From assembly GCF_015169395.1 (NCBI RefSeq), contig NZ_CP063458.1, forward strand, positions 3,968,001 to 4,032,000: 64,000 nucleotides of DNA, written 5' to 3'. Source of the DNA: Humisphaera borealis (lineage in GTDB: Bacteria > Planctomycetota > Phycisphaerae > Tepidisphaerales > Tepidisphaeraceae). Shown here piece after piece: positions 1 to 7,384 of the stretch. The translations under genes and the position numbers were made by a program. The notes beneath the pieces were generated by a model. That model did no database searches and had not been told where the DNA came from. It worked only from the letters and a program-made list of their open reading frames with translations. Every line of letters begins with the position of its first letter. Position 1 is the stretch's first letter.

Positions 1-14
1 TGGCGGAGTTCCCG

Positions 15-377
15 ATGCGCGTTTTGATCGTCGAAGACGATCCCGAGATCAACCAGTTGCTGGCGGCGTACGCCCAGATCGCCGGCTTTCAGCCCGACTG
101 CGCGCTGACCGGCGAAGCCGCCCTGACGCTGGTCGCCACCGGAACCTACAGTCTGGTGATCCTGGACGTGATGCTCCCCGACATCGACGGCATGGAGATC
201 GCCCGGCGGCTGCGGACCAACCCGGCGACAATGCACCTTCCCATCGTCGTCCTCACCGCCCTCACCGTCGATTCCACCCGCCGAACGGCTTTGGAGTTGG
301 GCGTACAGGCATTTTTGAACAAGCCGTTCGACCCGGACGAGCTGATTCGGGTGATGCGGAAGTGGGCGAAGGGGTAG
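15..377 (+). CDS. Single-domain response regulator (receiver domain)
   Basis: A 120-residue protein that is one CheY-like receiver domain with no output domain. The acidic pocket is VEDD (residues 6-9), the likely phospho-acceptor is Asp51 (VILDVMLP), followed by Thr81 (VVLTALT) and Lys103 (FLNKPF), all at the spacing expected for the family. It probably passes a phosphate from a histidine kinase to a partner or competes for it. It lies at the very left edge, so a cognate kinase or a larger operon may be just outside the window. No Shine-Dalgarno is convincing in the 14 bases available, so the start is the first ATG of the domain. The next gene is convergent. The family call is secure; the pathway is unknown. 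Confidence 0.9.
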   Translation: MRVLIVEDDPEINQLLAAYAQIAGFQPDCALTGEAALTLVATGTYSLVILDVMLPDIDGMEIARRLRTNPATMHLPIVVLTALTVDSTRRTALELGVQAFLNKPFDPDELIRVMRKWAKG

Positions 378-395
378 GGAGGCCATCGCGACGGT

Positions 396-1166
396 CTAAG
401 CGTTGGCTTCAACGATCATCTTTCGAATGACATCGTCGTACGCGTCGCGCATCGGCAGGTCCAGTTCCCGATGAAGGCGACGGCGGGTCGTTTCGACTGC
501 TGTGCCGGTACGCGGATCAACGCCTACCTTAACGACGTCTTGCCACCAGACGCCCGAACCACGCTTTTGCCACACGGGAAGGTCGTTGAAATTGATCTTG
601 CCCTGTTGAAACAACAGTTCGTTCTTCTCGGCGACCGTCAATCCGGAGAGCATCTCCGTCGCACGCGTATCCGTTTGCCCCTGTCGCCGAAGGAACCAAT
701 AACAGTGAGCATTGAGCGCGTTACGGTGCGCGTCTTCATTTCGCCAGCGGAAGTAGTCCACAACCAGGTTCTCTGTGGGCAGTTCGCAAACCCTGGAGTC
801 GAAGCATCCGATGTCGCCCAACAGTAGCGAGAACCTGGCACTGGCTTCGCCAGCGAGGACGGAGTTGAGCTTGCGTGTCTTGCGATTGAACGAGCCGTCC
901 TCGCGGTGCAACAGAAGAGAAATTTCGTCGCTCTGCGTATAGCCGTAGATCACACGGGGGCCGCAGGACATAAGGTGTTCGACGGTGGCGAGCATCATGT
1001 CGCGGAAACGCACATCGAAGGGGGCTTCGAACTTGTGTACATCCTTCGTCAACCGGGTGAAGCTCCGGCCATCCAGACGGACCACGATATAGATGCCCGG
1101 CACGACAAAGTAGTCGTGAGAGGTTTCGAAGACGCGCATCTTTGCGTCGAGTTCGTCAAACTTCAT
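396..1166 (-). CDS. Thg1-like tRNA 3'-5' polymerase / guanylyltransferase
   Basis: 256 residues, normal length for the Thg1 superfamily, which adds nucleotides to RNA 5' ends in the reverse (3'-5') direction. The first metal-binding Asp is in RLDGRSFTRLTK (Asp32) and the second in YTQSDEISLL (Asp80), the two most diagnostic motifs. The eukaryotic HINNLYN motif is not present; the equivalent stretch reads HRNALNAH, as expected for bacterial Thg1-like proteins (TLPs). TLPs are known to repair 5'-truncated tRNAs. It is the last gene of a minus-strand run (aminopeptidase, kinase, thg1) downstream of rtcR, with a 32-base gap from the kinase. That context suggests a role in repair of damaged tRNA, which is inference. 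Family assignment is strong; tRNA-His modification is not implied. Confidence 0.88.
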   Translation of the reverse strand: MKFDELDAKMRVFETSHDYFVVPGIYIVVRLDGRSFTRLTKDVHKFEAPFDVRFRDMMLATVEHLMSCGPRVIYGYTQSDEISLLLHREDGSFNRKTRKLNSVLAGEASARFSLLLGDIGCFDSRVCELPTENLVVDYFRWRNEDAHRNALNAHCYWFLRRQGQTDTRATEMLSGLTVAEKNELLFQQGKINFNDLPVWQKRGSGVWWQDVVKVGVDPRTGTAVETTRRRLHRELDLPMRDAYDDVIRKMIVEANA

Positions 1167-1198
1167 GACTACTCCAATGGCAGACGTCGGGCAGGAGC

Positions 1199-1672
1199 CT
1201 ACGTCAATTCGGACAACTGCTCGATTCCCGCTGCAGTCCAGGTCACACGCCAGACACGATCGAATCCTTCGGCTTTCGAAGGGATCATGAGCTTCGCGGC
1301 CGTCCCACGGATCGCGATCTCCGGCACGCGTGCGTCATCGGGCCGGGTCGCATTGCGGGCAATACATTCCTCGATTCCGGTATCGAACCAGTAGCACTCC
1401 AAGGACTCAAATCCTGCGGCTCTCGCCAATGCGACATACCTCATCCGCTGAGAGGGTGAGGGGTTGGTATTGTCGACCACGAAGGCCTGCTGTGCCGCAA
1501 GGCACCCGTGCAACAGGATATCCTCACGGTTTCGTGTTCGGAGCATGTCCAGATTCAACCGGATATGCGTATTCGCGAATTGACGCGCATAAAAGGTAGA
1601 CTTTCCCGATCCTTGAAGCCCACAGAAGATGATCGCAGTAGCCACGTTGATGTCTCTCGGACTATACGCCAT
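1199..1672 (-). CDS. Small P-loop kinase, polynucleotide 5'-kinase-like
   Basis: 157 residues beginning with a beta strand and Walker A loop (GLQGSGKST), then an R-x-N-x-D segment (HIRLNLDMLRTRN), VVDNTNPS and a late Arg-rich lid region. This is the layout of the T4 Pnk/Clp1-type zeta-toxin-like kinase domain that phosphorylates RNA 5'-OH ends. No phosphatase domain is fused. The annotated ATG has no clear ribosome site; a GTG nine codons in (first base 1645) is preceded by gagaga and may be the true start. It sits 26 bases after the aminopeptidase gene and 32 before the Thg1-like gene, so the three are probably cotranscribed. A nucleic-acid 5'-kinase fits this RNA-repair neighbourhood, but other small-molecule kinases of the same fold cannot be excluded. 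Confidence 0.72.
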   Translation of the reverse strand: MAYSPRDINVATAIIFCGLQGSGKSTFYARQFANTHIRLNLDMLRTRNREDILLHGCLAAQQAFVVDNTNPSPSQRMRYVALARAAGFESLECYWFDTGIEECIARNATRPDDARVPEIAIRGTAAKLMIPSKAEGFDRVWRVTWTAAGIEQLSELT

Positions 1673-1698
1673 CGTTCATCCGCCATCCGCCATCAAGT

Positions 1699-2817
1699 TC
1701 ACTTCAAGTTCTCGGGATTCAGCCCCAGCAACTCCTTCATCACGAACTTCCCGTCCTTGCGGATCAGCTTCCCGTCGAACCAGATCTCGCCGCCGCCGAC
1801 GGCCGGGTCCTGGCGCATCACCATGTCCCAGTGAATCTTGCTCTTGTTGCCGTTGCTCGCCTCGTCGTAACACGCGCCGGGCGTGAAGTGGATGCTGCCG
1901 GCGATCTTCTCGTCGAACAGGATGTCCTTCATCGGCTTGGTCACGTACGGGTTGAACCCGATCGCGAACTCGCCGACGTACCGGCTGCCAGCGTCGGTAT
2001 CGAGCACCTCATTGAGCTTCTCGGTCGCGCTGCTGGTCGCCTCGACCACCTTGCCGTCCTTGAACGTCAGGCGGATGTCGTTGTGGGTGGTGCCGCGGTA
2101 GATCGTCGGCGCGTTGAACTGGATGACGCCATTGACGCTGTTCTTCACCGGCGCGCTGAAGACTTCGCCGTCGGGAATGTTCACCCGGCCGTCGCACGGA
2201 ATGCCGGCGATGCCCTTCATGCTGAAGGTCAGATCGGTATCGCCGGGGCCCTTCAGGCGGACCTTGTCGGTCTTGGTCATGAGCTTCGCCAGCGGCTGCA
2301 TCGCCTTGGCCATCTTGCGGTAGTCCATCGTGCAGACGTCGAAGAAGAAGTCTTCGAACGCTTCGGTGCTCATCTCGGCCATCTGGGCCATGCTGGGGCT
2401 GGGCCAGCGGAGGACGCACCAGCGGGTCTTCTTGATGCGGATCTGGTGGTGGACCTTCGTCCAGACGGTGGATTCGTACTTCTTCTGCTGGTCGCCGGGG
2501 ACATCGGACAGCTCGGAGATGTTGGCGTTGCCGCGGGCGCCGATGTAGCACTGCACCGACTGCATCTGTTTCTTTTCGACCTCGGAAATCAGATCCCATT
2601 GCCCGCCGTCGCCGGCCATCATCAGGGCGCGGTTGATTTCGTTGCTCTTGAGCGTCACCAGCGGCTTGCCGCCGGCCTTGGCGACCGCGGCGATGACCGC
2701 CTTGGTGAAGGCGTGCGGCACATCGATCGCCTCCAGAAGCAGGGCTTCGCCCTTCTTCACAGCGCAGGAGTAGTTCACGAGCAGGTCGGCCAGCTTGATG
2801 ATTCGGGGGTCGGTCAT
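1699..2817 (-). CDS. M29-family metallo-aminopeptidase
   Basis: 372 residues resembling the thermophilic aminopeptidase family M29 (AmpS / aminopeptidase T), cytosolic enzymes with a two-metal site that remove N-terminal residues. Family landmarks are visible: NIPDGEVFSAPV, with a ligand Glu in GEV; GEFAIGFNP, with the second Glu; IHFTPG; and KIHWDMV near the C terminus, supplying His and Asp ligands. There is no signal peptide. It is slightly shorter than typical members (about 400 residues). It is the first gene of a probable three-gene minus-strand transcript with the kinase and Thg1-like gene. A palindromic element separates it from rtcR, so cotranscription with rtcR is uncertain. Its link to RNA repair is not obvious and may be chance. 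Confidence 0.88.
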   Translation of the reverse strand: MTDPRIIKLADLLVNYSCAVKKGEALLLEAIDVPHAFTKAVIAAVAKAGGKPLVTLKSNEINRALMMAGDGGQWDLISEVEKKQMQSVQCYIGARGNANISELSDVPGDQQKKYESTVWTKVHHQIRIKKTRWCVLRWPSPSMAQMAEMSTEAFEDFFFDVCTMDYRKMAKAMQPLAKLMTKTDKVRLKGPGDTDLTFSMKGIAGIPCDGRVNIPDGEVFSAPVKNSVNGVIQFNAPTIYRGTTHNDIRLTFKDGKVVEATSSATEKLNEVLDTDAGSRYVGEFAIGFNPYVTKPMKDILFDEKIAGSIHFTPGACYDEASNGNKSKIHWDMVMRQDPAVGGGEIWFDGKLIRKDGKFVMKELLGLNPENLK

Positions 2818-2884
2818 GTCCGGGAGGATAACGTGGCTTTGCTGGCGTGGGGAGAGCGTGAACGTTGAAGTCGGACGATGCGAC

Positions 2885-3037
2885 GTTCGAGTTCACCACG
2901 GAGCACGGAGACACGGAGGGTCACTCGACGTTCGACACCATACTCTTCTCTCTTGCCTTTTTGAGACTGAGGTACGCCGACGACATCGAGCGTCGCATTG
3001 CCCTCCGTGTCTCCGTGCCTCCGTGGTGAACTCGAAC
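2885..3037. repeat. Palindromic intergenic element (REPIN-like), family A
   Basis: Two arms of about 36 bases (2885-2920 and 3001-3037) are inverted copies differing by one inserted base, enclosing about 80 bases of spacer. The arm carries the phrase CACGGAG/CTCCGTG repeated. It lies between the start of the aminopeptidase gene and the end of rtcR. Its form, paired inverted REP-like arms with a short spacer, matches REPINs, but it could also act as a bidirectional transcription barrier. Confidence 0.7.
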
Positions 3038-3048
3038 GCCGGAATGCA

Positions 3049-4668
3049 TCAACCTTCGCAAGCCTTCTCCCAATCCAGCCCGAACCGCGCCAGGTACTTC
3101 CTCAGCCGGTCGGCGTCGTTGGGCTTGGCCTTCTGCGCCCGCGACGCGGCGAAGAGTGTTCGCCCGGCGTCCGACAGTGTTCGCGATTGGCGGCACACGC
3201 GGATCACCTCGGCGAGCTGCACGCGATCAAAGCGATCGATCTTTTCCATTGCATCGTTGGTCAGCACGCTGCCAAGACATTCATCGTCGCTCGCCCGGCC
3301 AGCGTCGCGCAGAGAAGTCGATGCCCACTGCCGGCGGAGCCGATCCACTTCTTCGGCGACGGTCTCGACCGTGATCCGCCCGCCGGCCGCCAGTGTGGCC
3401 ATCCGTGTGACGGCGGCGTTGAGGTCGCGGAAGTTGCCGATCCAGGTCGCATCGCCGCCGATCGCGAACGCCAGGAACCGCTCGCGCGCCTCTCGGTTGA
3501 ACGCAACTTTCACGCCCTCGCGCTGGGCGAAGCGTTCCAGTTCGTAGGTGAGGTTGGGTTCGATGTCTTCCCGCCGTTCGCGCAGCGGTGGGAGCGCGAA
3601 CGTCCAGAGGTTGATGCGGGCCAGCAGGTCTTCGCGAAACCGCCCGCCGGCAACGGCCGCCGGCAGGTCACAGTTGGTGCCGGCGATCAGCTGGAAATCG
3701 CTGCGGGCTTCCTTGTCTGAACCGACCGGCAGGAAGCGTTTCTCTTCGATCGCCCGCAGAAGCATCGCCTGCTCGTCAGTGCCGAGTTCGCCGATCTCGT
3801 CGAGGAAGAGCAATCCGCCGTCGGCCGCGCGAAGCAGGCCCGGTCGGTCGCTCGCCGCTCCGGTGAACGATCCCTTCACATGGCCGAACAGCGCCGACAT
3901 CGCCCCGTCGCCGCGGAGCGTGGCGCAGTTCACCTCCACAAACGGACCGGCGATCTGCCGTCGCGACTTCTTCAGTTCGTAGATCTGCCGTGCCAGGTGC
4001 GACTTGCCCGCGCCCGTCGGCCCGTTCAGCAGAATGGGTGCCTTGCTCGCGACGGCGACGCGTTCGATCCGTTCGATCAGCCGGTTGAAGGTGTCGCTGC
4101 GCGTCTCGATGCCACTCTTGAGCAGCGAAGTGCTCTCTCGCGTTTCGCGATCGAAGCGCGACGCCAAACGGTCGTACTTCGACAGGTCGAGATCGACCAC
4201 GCCATACGACCCCGGCCCGCTGCCCCACTTGGTCGGCGGTGCGGTCTGGATCAGCTTCCCCGGGAAGTACCGCGATTCGGTCAGCAGGAAAAGGCAGATC
4301 TGCGCCACGTGCGTGCCGGTGGTGATGTGAACGAGGTAGTCCTCCTCGTCGGGGTTGAACGCGTAAGACCGGCAGAAGTCGTGCAGCCCGCCGAAGACGT
4401 CCTGAAAGTCCCACGCGTCAGCGAAGTGCAGTTGGTGTTCCCGAACCTCGGTCTGCGGCGACACCGAGCGAATGTCGTCGCTGACGATGGTCTTGAGCGC
4501 GGTGAACTTCGGCTCAAAGAGCAGCTCGAACCGATCGATCGCCAGGTCTTCATGCTGAAAGAGCGACACGGTCGGTCGCCAGCGTTCCCACCGCGTGGTG
4601 CCCTTGCCCGAATCGAGCATCGGGCCGAGAAGGCCGATCGCGACCTGACGCTTGTTGGGTTTCGGCAT
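3049..4668 (-). CDS. rtcR: RtcR, sigma-54-dependent activator of RNA repair genes
   Basis: 539 residues, the normal RtcR length. Residues 1-180 form the RtcR-type CARF sensor domain (ITTGTHVAQICLFLL, then a PPTKWGSGPGSYG linker). In enterobacteria this domain responds to RNA fragments with 2',3'-cyclic phosphate ends. Residues 185-420 are an AAA+ domain with Walker A GPTGAGKS (216-223), the sigma-54 contact loop GSFTGA (266-271, first variable position Ser instead of Ala), Walker B LLFLDEIGE and arginine fingers in FREDLLARI and LRERREDI. The C-terminal residues 470-539 hold a Fis-like helix-turn-helix. It is divergent from rsr, with a perfect -24/-12 promoter in between, the classical arrangement for an activator and its target operon. 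Start is the first Met, MPKPNKRQVAIGLLG. Confidence 0.96.
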   Translation of the reverse strand: MPKPNKRQVAIGLLGPMLDSGKGTTRWERWRPTVSLFQHEDLAIDRFELLFEPKFTALKTIVSDDIRSVSPQTEVREHQLHFADAWDFQDVFGGLHDFCRSYAFNPDEEDYLVHITTGTHVAQICLFLLTESRYFPGKLIQTAPPTKWGSGPGSYGVVDLDLSKYDRLASRFDRETRESTSLLKSGIETRSDTFNRLIERIERVAVASKAPILLNGPTGAGKSHLARQIYELKKSRRQIAGPFVEVNCATLRGDGAMSALFGHVKGSFTGAASDRPGLLRAADGGLLFLDEIGELGTDEQAMLLRAIEEKRFLPVGSDKEARSDFQLIAGTNCDLPAAVAGGRFREDLLARINLWTFALPPLRERREDIEPNLTYELERFAQREGVKVAFNREARERFLAFAIGGDATWIGNFRDLNAAVTRMATLAAGGRITVETVAEEVDRLRRQWASTSLRDAGRASDDECLGSVLTNDAMEKIDRFDRVQLAEVIRVCRQSRTLSDAGRTLFAASRAQKAKPNDADRLRKYLARFGLDWEKACEG

Positions 4669-4696
4669 GTGTCACCGCACCATTTCGGGGTGCCAT

Positions 4697-4768
4697 GGGC
4701 AAGCGTACCCGCTTGCCCGTGGCGATCGCCGTCAGACGTTCGACACGGGTAACGGCGTACCGTTACCC
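4697..4768. repeat. Pair of perfect short palindromes between rtcR and rsr
   Basis: Two perfect inverted repeats, each 9 + 4 + 9 bases, at 4697-4718 (arm GGGCAAGCG, loop TACC) and 4747-4768 (arm GGGTAACGG, loop CGTA). Their starts are exactly 50 bases apart, close to five helical turns. They lie 190-240 bases upstream of the rsr -24 element. They could be REP hairpins, which are common in this window, or enhancer sites for RtcR; the sequence alone does not decide. Confidence 0.6.
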
Positions 4769-4812
4769 CTGCGACTCGATCCAGAAGGATGCGAGCGGTT
4801 GGATAATATACG

Positions 4813-4824
4813 ATCCTGCAGGAT
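4813..4824. promoter_or_regulatory. Candidate RtcR upstream activator palindrome
   Basis: ATCCTGCAGGAT is a perfect 12-base palindrome about 115 bases upstream of the sigma-54 core, the distance normally used by enhancer-binding activators. It sits next to an A/T-rich stretch (ataatata). The RtcR operator consensus is not known to me, so this is a positional inference. Confidence 0.35.
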
Positions 4825-4936
4825 ACTAAATGGCGCAATCGTCCAGAAGTCGGGCCGGCGACCGAAGTTGCTTACTGATGCGCAAAGTCAATTCATTGAT
4901 AGTGTTGCGAGAATCTGTGCCGCTGTTACCAATGTG

Positions 4937-4951
4937 TGGCACGCCTAATGC
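4937..4951 (+). promoter_or_regulatory. Sigma-54 (-24/-12) promoter of rsr-Y RNA-rtcBA
   Basis: TGGCACG-N4-ATGC with the invariant GG (4938-4939) and GC (4950-4951) separated by exactly 10 bases. Predicted transcription starts near 4962, about 30 bases before the rsr start codon. Divergent rtcR makes this the expected RtcR target. It also shows that an in-frame ATG at 4936 cannot be the rsr start, since it lies upstream of the promoter core. Confidence 0.85.
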
Positions 4952-4992
4952 TCTGGGCCTCCCGTACGAACGATTTCGAACGGAGGTTTCAG

Positions 4993-6600
4993 ATGGCAAG
5001 CAAGACGCTCTTCAAGTCCAACGCGGGTTCGCTCATTCCGGCGGTCGACACGGTCAACGAGGCCGGCGGCATCGCCTACCGCTTCCCGGCGAAGCACATG
5101 CTCGCCCAGTACGCGGCGACCGGATGCCTGAACTCGACCTTCTACGCGACCGCCGAGCAGCAGCTCGCGACCGTGTTGGAGCTCTGCAAGAACCTCGAGC
5201 CCGAGTTCATTGCCCGCACCGCGATTTACGCGCGGCAGCGAGGCTACATGAAGGATCTGCCGGCATTGCTGTGCGCCGTTTTGGCGGCCAAGCCCAACGC
5301 CGGTGGATTGCTCGCGGAGGTCTTCGATCGCGTGATCGACGACGCCCGCATGCTCCGCAACTTCGTCCAGATCGTGCGGTCGGGCGTCACTGGTCGTAAG
5401 AGCCTCGGCTCGATGCCCAAGCGCCTGATCCTCAACTGGATCGAGAAGCGGTCGGACGATCAGCTGTTCCGCGCTTCGGTCGGCAATGACCCGTCGCTGG
5501 CGGATGTGATCAAGATGGTCCATCCCAGCCCGCGGTCCAAGGGCCGCGCCGCGCTGTTCGGCTACCTGATCGGCCGTGAGGCGACGATGACCGAAGCCGG
5601 CGCGTCCTGGACCGCCAACGACCTGCCGCAGCTCGTGAAGCAGTACGAGGCGTTCAAGACCGGCGCGTCGAAGGATGTCCCCGATGTGCCGTTCCAGATG
5701 CTCACCAGCCTGCCGCTTACCAGCGGCGACTGGAAGCAGATCGCCCGCAATGCCCCGTGGCAGATGACGCGGATGAACCTGAACACCTTCGCCCGGCATG
5801 GCGTGTTCGACGATGCCCAGGTGACGCAGTTGATCGCTGATCGGCTGCGCAACCCGGAACTGATCGGCAAGGCCAAGGTCTTTCCGTACCAGTTGATGGT
5901 CGCGTACACGCAGGTCGATTCGAAGGTGCCGACGGTCGTCCGCGAGGCGATCCAGGATGCGATGGAGATCGCGATCGCGAACGTCCCCAAGGCGCCCAAC
6001 GGCGTCTGGGTGTTCCCGGATGTCAGCGGCTCCATGCATTCCCCGGTCACCGGTCACCGCACCGGTGCGACGACCGCCGTGCGGTGCATCGATGTCGCGG
6101 CTTTGGTCGCGGCGGCGATGCTGCGGCAGAACCCCGGCTCGGCCGAGGTGCTGCCGTTCGAGTCGAACGTGGTCACAAGCTGCCGGCTCAACCCGCGCGA
6201 CACTGTGCTGACCAACGCCCAGAAGCTGGCCAGCCTGCCGTGCGGCGGCACTAACTGCTCGGCGCCGCTGTCAGAGCTCAACCGCCGCAAGGCCGAGGGC
6301 GACTTGCTCATCTACGTCTCGGACAACGAGTCGTGGCTGGACTCGCCGAACTACGGCTCCTGGGGCGGCGACCGGACGAAGACGATGGTCGAGTGGGCCG
6401 CCTACAAGAAGCGGAACCCCAACGCGAAGCTGGTCTGCATCGATATCCAGCCGTACGGATCGACGCAGGCGACCGAGCGTGAGGACATCCTCAACATCGG
6501 CGGCTTCTCGGACCGCGTCTTCGATATCATCGCCGAGTTCGCCAACGGCACGCTGCACCCCGACCACTGGGTGGGCGTGATCGAGGCGATTGCACTGTGA
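4993..6600 (+). CDS. rsr: Rsr, bacterial Ro60 (TROVE + vWA domain) protein
   Basis: 535 residues from the ATG at 4993, which has a strong ribosome site (cggagg, 4981-4986) and lies just downstream of the sigma-54 promoter. Residues 1-330 are the TROVE HEAT-repeat ring (recognisable in QYAATGCLNSTFYA and FIARTAIYARQRGYMKDLPAL). The C-terminal third is a von Willebrand A domain with a complete MIDAS DVSGS beginning at residue 343. Ro proteins bind Y RNAs on the outer ring surface and the 3' ends of misfolded RNAs in the cavity. Directly downstream lies the Y RNA array, followed by rtcB and rtcA, so the protein and its RNA partners are made from one locus. The call is secure. Confidence 0.96.
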   Translation: MASKTLFKSNAGSLIPAVDTVNEAGGIAYRFPAKHMLAQYAATGCLNSTFYATAEQQLATVLELCKNLEPEFIARTAIYARQRGYMKDLPALLCAVLAAKPNAGGLLAEVFDRVIDDARMLRNFVQIVRSGVTGRKSLGSMPKRLILNWIEKRSDDQLFRASVGNDPSLADVIKMVHPSPRSKGRAALFGYLIGREATMTEAGASWTANDLPQLVKQYEAFKTGASKDVPDVPFQMLTSLPLTSGDWKQIARNAPWQMTRMNLNTFARHGVFDDAQVTQLIADRLRNPELIGKAKVFPYQLMVAYTQVDSKVPTVVREAIQDAMEIAIANVPKAPNGVWVFPDVSGSMHSPVTGHRTGATTAVRCIDVAALVAAAMLRQNPGSAEVLPFESNVVTSCRLNPRDTVLTNAQKLASLPCGGTNCSAPLSELNRRKAEGDLLIYVSDNESWLDSPNYGSWGGDRTKTMVEWAAYKKRNPNAKLVCIDIQPYGSTQATEREDILNIGGFSDRVFDIIAEFANGTLHPDHWVGVIEAIAL

Positions 6601-6613
6601 AGTGAATGGCTGC

Positions 6614-6643
6614 CCCCTCTCCTGGAGGCTTCCGGGAGAGGGG
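6614..6643 (+). repeat. Strong hairpin after rsr
   Basis: Arms CCCCTCTCC and GGAGAGGGG with a further three-pair inner stem, starting 13 bases after the rsr stop codon. There is no run of T after it, so it is not a standard intrinsic terminator. It may separate the rsr mRNA from the Y RNAs, protecting the mRNA 3' end or marking a processing boundary. Confidence 0.6.
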
Positions 6644-6680
6644 CGGGCCAGTGGAACTCAGACGGAAGACCGGTCTTCCT

Positions 6681-6758
6681 CGCGACCGCCGCCGAATGCT
6701 CGATGGGATTACATTTCCCTGTAGCGTCTCATCAGAACTCTTGTCGGCGTCGGTCGCG
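6681..6758 (+). ncRNA. Y RNA 1 (no tRNA-like module)
   Basis: The 5' strand (6681-6695) and 3' strand (6744-6758) pair over 15 positions with one mismatch. Inside the stem are the motifs repeated in all six units: CGAATGC followed by GG..TACAT on the 5' side, and CTTGTCGG on the 3' side. These resemble the Ro-binding helix of Y RNAs in style (a CGAA-type 5' strand opposite CUUG). At 78 bases it lacks the T-arm, D-arm and acceptor parts seen in the others; its interior only has a weak GGG/CCC stem. This may be the plain Ro-binding form, comparable to non-tRNA-like Y RNAs in other bacteria. Confidence 0.68.
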
Positions 6759-6769
6759 CGGAAGTCCAT

Positions 6770-6869
6770 GCAGGCGAATGCTGGTCGGGAGTACATGGCA
6801 GCCGTGTGGGTTCGAACCCCACCTCGTCGCTTGCGACGGGAGGCAACTCTCGCCGAATTGGTCGCCTGC
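6770..6869 (+). ncRNA. Y RNA 2 with permuted tRNA-like module
   Basis: Closing stem GCAGGCGA (6770-6777) with TCGCCTGC (6862-6869), eight perfect pairs, followed by TTTT. The Ro-type motifs are CGAATGC..GGGAGTACAT on the 5' side and TTGGTCGC on the 3' side. Between them comes a T-arm (GTGGG-TTCGAAC-CCCAC), then a short acceptor-like hairpin (CGTCGC/GCGACG) and a degenerate D-arm-like hairpin with a GCAA loop. The order T-arm, acceptor, D-arm is permuted relative to a tRNA. It is the most divergent tRNA-like module of the array. Confidence 0.75.
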
Positions 6870-6912
6870 TTTTGAAACAACGTGCTGGCCTGGTAAGCCC
6901 GCGCGCTGAGGC

Positions 6913-7069
6913 CTCGATTTTGCGAATGCTGACGGAACTACATGCTTTAGAGGCCCGAGATGCGGGTTCGATTCCCGTCGGCTCCATTGCCCGCAAGGGC
7001 GTACATTTGGGGTCGTCGTCTAACGGCAGGACGCGGTAACAAGTTTCGTTAAATGTTGGTCGCAGCGAG
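6913..7069 (+). ncRNA. Y RNA 3 with permuted tRNA-like module
   Basis: The closing stem is CTCG..TGCGA with TCGCA.CGAG, interrupted by an internal loop. The Ro-type motifs are CGAATGCTGACGGAACTACAT and TTGGTCGC. The T-arm is GCGGG-TTCGATT-CCCGT. A seven-pair acceptor stem follows (GGCTCCA with TGGGGTC, G-U pairs included), closed by a loop that itself contains GCCC-GCAA-GGGC. Then come a convincing D-arm (GTCGTCTAACGGCAGGAC) and a small stem-loop before the 3' strand. The 5' acceptor and D-arm look much like those of a real tRNA-Glu/Gln. It is the longest unit (157 bases). Confidence 0.8.
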
Positions 7070-7076
7070 TCCGAAC

Positions 7077-7208
7077 GCCGATCGGCGAATGCCTTGAGGA
7101 ACTACACCCTACCCGGTGGAGGTCGCGGGTTCGAATCCCGTCGCCCGCAAGGGCGTAGCTCAGCGGCTAGAGCACCTGTTTCTCAATCCTTTGGTCGCTA
7201 TCGTCGGC
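7077..7208 (+). ncRNA. Y RNA 4 with permuted tRNA-like module
   Basis: Closing stem GCCGA (7077-7081) with TCGGC (7204-7208), then an internal loop and GCGA with TCGC. The Ro-type motifs are CGAATGCCTTGAGGAACTACA and CTTTGGTCGC. The T-arm is GCGGG-TTCGAAT-CCCGT. The acceptor is five perfect pairs capped by a GNRA tetraloop (CGCCC-GCAA-GGGCG). A textbook D-arm follows (TAGCTCAGCGGCTAGAGC). It begins only seven bases after Y RNA 3. Confidence 0.82.
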
Positions 7209-7243
7209 GATGCTTGAAGATGGTCTAAAACAGAAATGGTGGG

Positions 7244-7377
7244 ATTGGCCTTTGCGAATGCCGGAGGAACTACATTTAAACTTGAGGTCGCGGGTTCGAG
7301 TCCCGCCACCGTAAAGGTGTAGCTCAGTTGGTTAGAGCGCAAGTCTCGTTTCTCCAACCCTTGTCGTGATGGCCGAT
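7244..7377 (+). ncRNA. Y RNA 5 with permuted tRNA-like module
   Basis: Closing stem of about 14 positions around GGCC..GCGA with TCGT..GGCC, with one mismatch and several G-U pairs. The Ro-type motifs are CGAATGCCGGAGGAACTACAT and CCTTGTCG. The T-arm is GCGGG-TTCGAGT-CCCGC. The acceptor is CACC with GGTG, capped by GTAAA. The D-arm is TAGCTCAGTTGGTTAGAGC, indistinguishable from that of a normal tRNA, with the conserved GG of the D-loop. Length 134 bases. Confidence 0.82.
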
Positions 7378-7384
7378 TTCAGTG

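Noticed and set aside
4936-4992. 19-residue N-terminal extension of Rsr
   Set aside because: It overlaps the sigma-54 promoter core, so it would lie before the transcription start; the ATG at 4993 has the strong ribosome site.
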